Of a stretch of DNA of 64,000 bases, positions 61,109-64,000 are shown piece by piece. Origin of the DNA: Ampullaceana balthica (Eukaryota > Mollusca > Gastropoda > Lymnaeidae); NCBI GenBank assembly GCA_944989445.1, contig CALYLW010000340.1:116478-180477 (forward strand). The letters are read 5' to 3'. The notes beneath the pieces were generated by a model. The model ran no database searches. It saw only the letters and a list, made by a program, of their open reading frames with translations, and had not been told where the DNA came from. The translations under genes and the position numbers were made by a program. Position 1 is the first letter of the stretch. Each line of letters begins with the position of its first letter.

Positions 61109-63490
61109 AGCAAAATACCCCCGCTTTGCTGCGGAAATTAGTATTTCAGTTACGTTGAGAATCCACGAAACACAAATTCAAATCACCAATTGATTTCAAT
61201 CTGGATCATAATGGCTATAATACATATATTAACTTCACCGTCTTGTCTGTATGTCTGTCCTAACATCCCCCCCCCCGGAAAAACAAAAGCTAAAAGTAAA
61301 AAATGACACACTTCCCGCGATCCTATCGAGCTGATAATTTAATTTTTTTTTGTCTGCTACCATTGCGGGAGGCTACGCAACAACTTCACAAAGTTTCATG
61401 CTCCTACCTACACGGGAAGTTATATATGTAATGATGAGTCTGTTTTATATAGCTCATATCAGAAAAAAGTACATTTTGGCCCCCGGCCCCCTAGTGAATG
61501 ATAATTTTACATTTGTTTTGATTGTTACCATTGCGGAAGTGTACTTAACAACTCTCCAAAGTTTCATGCTGCTACCAACACGAGACATTGGAGAATTAGT
61601 GATGAGTCAGTTTTTTATATAAGAAAAAAACTACATTTGGGCCCCCGGCCCCCATTAAGTGATAATTTATATAATTTTTTAACCTGTTACCATCGCAGAA
61701 TGTTACTTAACAACTACTCAAACTTTCATGCTTCTTCATACACAGGAAATAGGAGAATTAGTGATTTTCAGTTTTTATATAGCTCATATAAGGAAAAAAC
61801 TACATTTGGGCCCCTGGGCCCCAGTAAGTGAAAATTTAAATATTTTTTCGCCTGTTACCATCGCGGAAGTGTACTCAACAACTTTCCAAAGTTTCATGCT
61901 TCTACCTACTTGGGAAATAGGAGAATTAGTGATTTTCAAATGTTTATATAGCCCATAGAAGGGAAAAAACGATTTTGGGCTCCCGGCCCCCATGAAGGTG
62001 AATTTTAAAATTCTTTTTCGCCATTTGTCGTCCAAAAAGGCTACTTGACAATTTCCCAAGGTTTCATGCTTCTACCTACGCGGTAAATCCGAGAATTAGT
62101 GATGAGTCTGTTTTAATATAAGAAGAAACTACATTTGGGCCCCCGGCCCCCATTAAGTGATAATTTAAATATTGTTTTTACCTGTTACCATCGTGGAAGT
62201 GTACTTAACAACTCACTCAAGTTTCATGCTTCTACCTACACGGGAAATAGGAGAGTTAGTGATTTTTAGTTTTTGTATAGCTCATATAAGGAAAAAAACA
62301 TCATTTGGGCCCCCGGCCCCCAGGAAGTGATAATTTAATTTTATTTCTCCCGTCGCAATTGCTGGTTTTTACTCAACAACTTCCCAAAGTTTCATGCTTT
62401 TAAAATTCACACTGTTGGGGGCCCGGGGCCCAAAAACGCTTTTTTTTCATTATATGGACTATATAGAATATGAAATCACTAATTTTCTCATTTCTCGAGT
62501 AGGCAGAAGCATGAAACTTTGGGAAATTGTTGAGTACAACCCCGCGATGGTAACGGGAGAAAAAACAAGCGAAAAAAATATTTAAAATAACACTTAATGG
62601 GGTCCGGGGGCCCAAATGTTTTTTTTCTCAGATAAAAAAACTGACTCATCACTAATTCTCCAACTTTCCGTGTAGGTAGAATCATGAAACTTTGGGAAGT
62701 TGTTGAGTAGCCTCTCACGACAAAAACTGGCATAAAAGAATTTTTAAATTCACACTCAGGGGGGCCGGGGCCAAAAACCATTTTTTCCATATATGGGCTA
62801 TATTAAAATTAAAATCACTAATTCTCCTATTTCGCGAGTACATAGAAGAATGAAACTTTGGGAAGTTGTTGAGTACACTTCCGCGATATCAACAGGCAAA
62901 AAGATATTTAAATTATCACAAACTGGGGACCAGGGGCCCAAATGTAGTTTTTTCCTCATATGAGCTATATAAAAACTTAAATCAATAATTCTCCTATTTC
63001 CCGTATAGGTAGAAGCATGAAACTTTGGGAAGTTTTTTAGTACAAACCCGCAATGGTAACAGGCGAAATATAATTTTAAAATTCACACTAATGGGGGCCG
63101 GGGGTTGAAACTTTTGGAAGTTGTTGAGGACCCAAATATATTATATTCTTAATATCAGCTTTATAAAATGACTCATTACTAATTCTCCTATTTCCCGTGT
63201 AGGTTGGAGCATGAAACTTAGAGAAGTTGATGAGTACACTCCTGCAAAATTAACAAGCGAAAAAAATATTTAAATAACACTCACTAGGGGTCGGAGGCCA
63301 AAATGTTTTTTTTTCTTATATAAAAATTGTTTTAAAAAATGACTCATCATTAATTTTCCAAATTCCTATACAGAAAGAATTATACAACTTTTGAAACTTG
63401 CTGATTTAAAATTCCCACTCATTTATGGCCAGGGGCCCAAATGTAGATTTTTTCTGATATGAGCTATATAAAAACTGGCTCATCATTAAT
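61109..63490. mobile_element. Helentron-like element with inverted arrays of the ~170 bp repeat
   Basis: The head CTAGCAAAATACCCCCGCTT at 61109 is followed by direct units (landmark gtttcatgct near 61390, 61563, 61724, 61890, 62065, 62222, 62390). At about 62400 the orientation flips, and the same landmark appears on the other strand (agcatgaaac near 62511, 62684, 62850, 63017, 63211). Every unit carries gggcccccggccccca and gttaccatcgcggaagtgta. The result is an imperfect palindrome of about 2.1 kb. It may be two elements joined tail to tail. Confidence 0.65.
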
Positions 63491-63877
63491 TCACTGTGAG
63501 CTACGCGCGGTGGCGTGTTTGGAGGTTGCGTTTTTGATAGGTGCGAAAGTGTGCAAAAGAATGTTGTTTTATTGACGTCATTAAAATATGTGTAGAATTT
63601 TAGAGAGTTTTCATCATATTGTTTAACGCACAGGAAGTGAACGCCATTAAAGCATTATTTAAGTTACTTGATTTTGTATACATTCCTTCACCAAGTTATT
63701 CACGTGTCCCTGTTAATAATAACAGAAATTTTATTTGAACACGTCTTCTCTTCTGTTTTGTGTTCGTGTATTACGCTTACAGTTATTTTGTAGGTATTTC
63801 AGACTTAGTGTATATTGTTCAGCACCCAATTATATCATCGTTCGATCCTCACTCTCATTAATTATAATTTATTTATA
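63491..63877. other. Leader upstream of the OTU reading frame
   Basis: Contains a gctacgcgcggtggcgtgtt word right after the repeat array, then ordinary AT-rich sequence with no long frame. It may be the 5' end and UTR of the element or gene that encodes the OTU protein. No promoter motif is convincing. Confidence 0.35.
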
Positions 63878-64000
63878 ATGAATATGTCTATCGAGGTGAT
63901 CACCATTGATCAAAGAACTGTATTTTACCGAGTGGTTACCATGCCCGGAGATGGCGCCTGCCTTTTCCATTCTCTCAGTTACCATATCCTGCTTAGTCTT
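63878..64000 (+). CDS. OTU-family cysteine protease, N-terminal part (runs off the window)
   Basis: ATG at 63878 opens a frame that reaches the window edge (41 codons). The N-terminus MNMSIEVITIDQRTVFYRVV leads into TMPGDGACLFHSLSYHIL. The GDGACLFHSLS block is the catalytic Asp/Cys motif of OTU (ovarian tumour) proteases (DG.C.F.S.S), with Cys as nucleophile; the His partner would lie further on. OTU proteins remove ubiquitin, and OTU domains are also carried by Helitron/Helentron-type transposons. The adjacent Helentron-like repeats make a transposon origin more likely than a host deubiquitinase. A second Met three codons in is an alternative start. Confidence 0.8.
   Translation, partial: MNMSIEVITIDQRTVFYRVVTMPGDGACLFHSLSYHILLSL

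Noticed and set aside
61350..62790. Similar repeated frames on both strands
   Set aside because: Same ~170 bp unit in direct and inverted orientation; not coding.

Overview
The window reads as intron-rich, AT-rich invertebrate nuclear DNA. The mix of genes and mobile DNA (split retinol-saturase-like and trypsin-like genes, many Helitron/Helentron-like short elements with internal tandem repeats, a tRNA-derived SINE, RTE/CR1-like LINEs, hAT, piggyBac and Harbinger-like remnants) fits a lophotrochozoan, most likely a mollusc. That assignment is inference. No bacterial or viral genome signature is seen.

Two host genes can be rebuilt exon by exon. On the + strand, a retinol saturase (all-trans-retinol 13,14-reductase-like, RETSAT) gene runs from an internal exon at 513 to its stop codon at 46688. 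Ten exons with compatible phases give about 497 residues; the N-terminal FAD-binding exons lie left of the window. On the - strand, a trypsin-like serine protease is read from 55978 down to its stop at 50304. Five exons carry the His, Asp and Ser of the triad and a trypsin-type Asp189; the signal/propeptide exon lies to the right or was not found.

Most of the rest is mobile DNA, much of it inside RETSAT introns. 2.6-6.9 kb: Helentron-like short elements with ~170 bp internal repeats, an internally deleted hAT and a SINE. 6.88-11.87 kb: a 5 kb element with matching terminal repeats and TTA duplications. 12.97-33.3 kb: two head-to-tail copies of a Helitron-like element; the second carries a broken Pif1-type helicase gene, and the first is split by a 13,072 bp insertion. 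35-44.6 kb: a hAT (ZBED-like) transposase pseudogene and three broken LINEs. 50.6-55 kb: a small hAT-type MITE and Helentron-like elements with two long ACAT arrays. 56.8-57.8 kb: a piggyBac pseudogene. 61.1-63.5 kb: an inverted array of the ~170 bp repeat. At the right edge (63878-64000) an OTU-type cysteine protease reading frame begins.

The most striking object is the 13 kb insertion at 13998-27069. It is a giant palindrome: two near-identical inverted arms of about 5,779 bp around a 1,514 bp purine-rich loop, flanked by a perfect 8 bp direct repeat (TACTGTTA). The matching uninterrupted site, with one TACTGTTA, survives in the neighbouring Helitron copy at 30471-30478. No transposase was recognised in it, so it looks like a very large non-autonomous fold-back transposon of unassigned superfamily.
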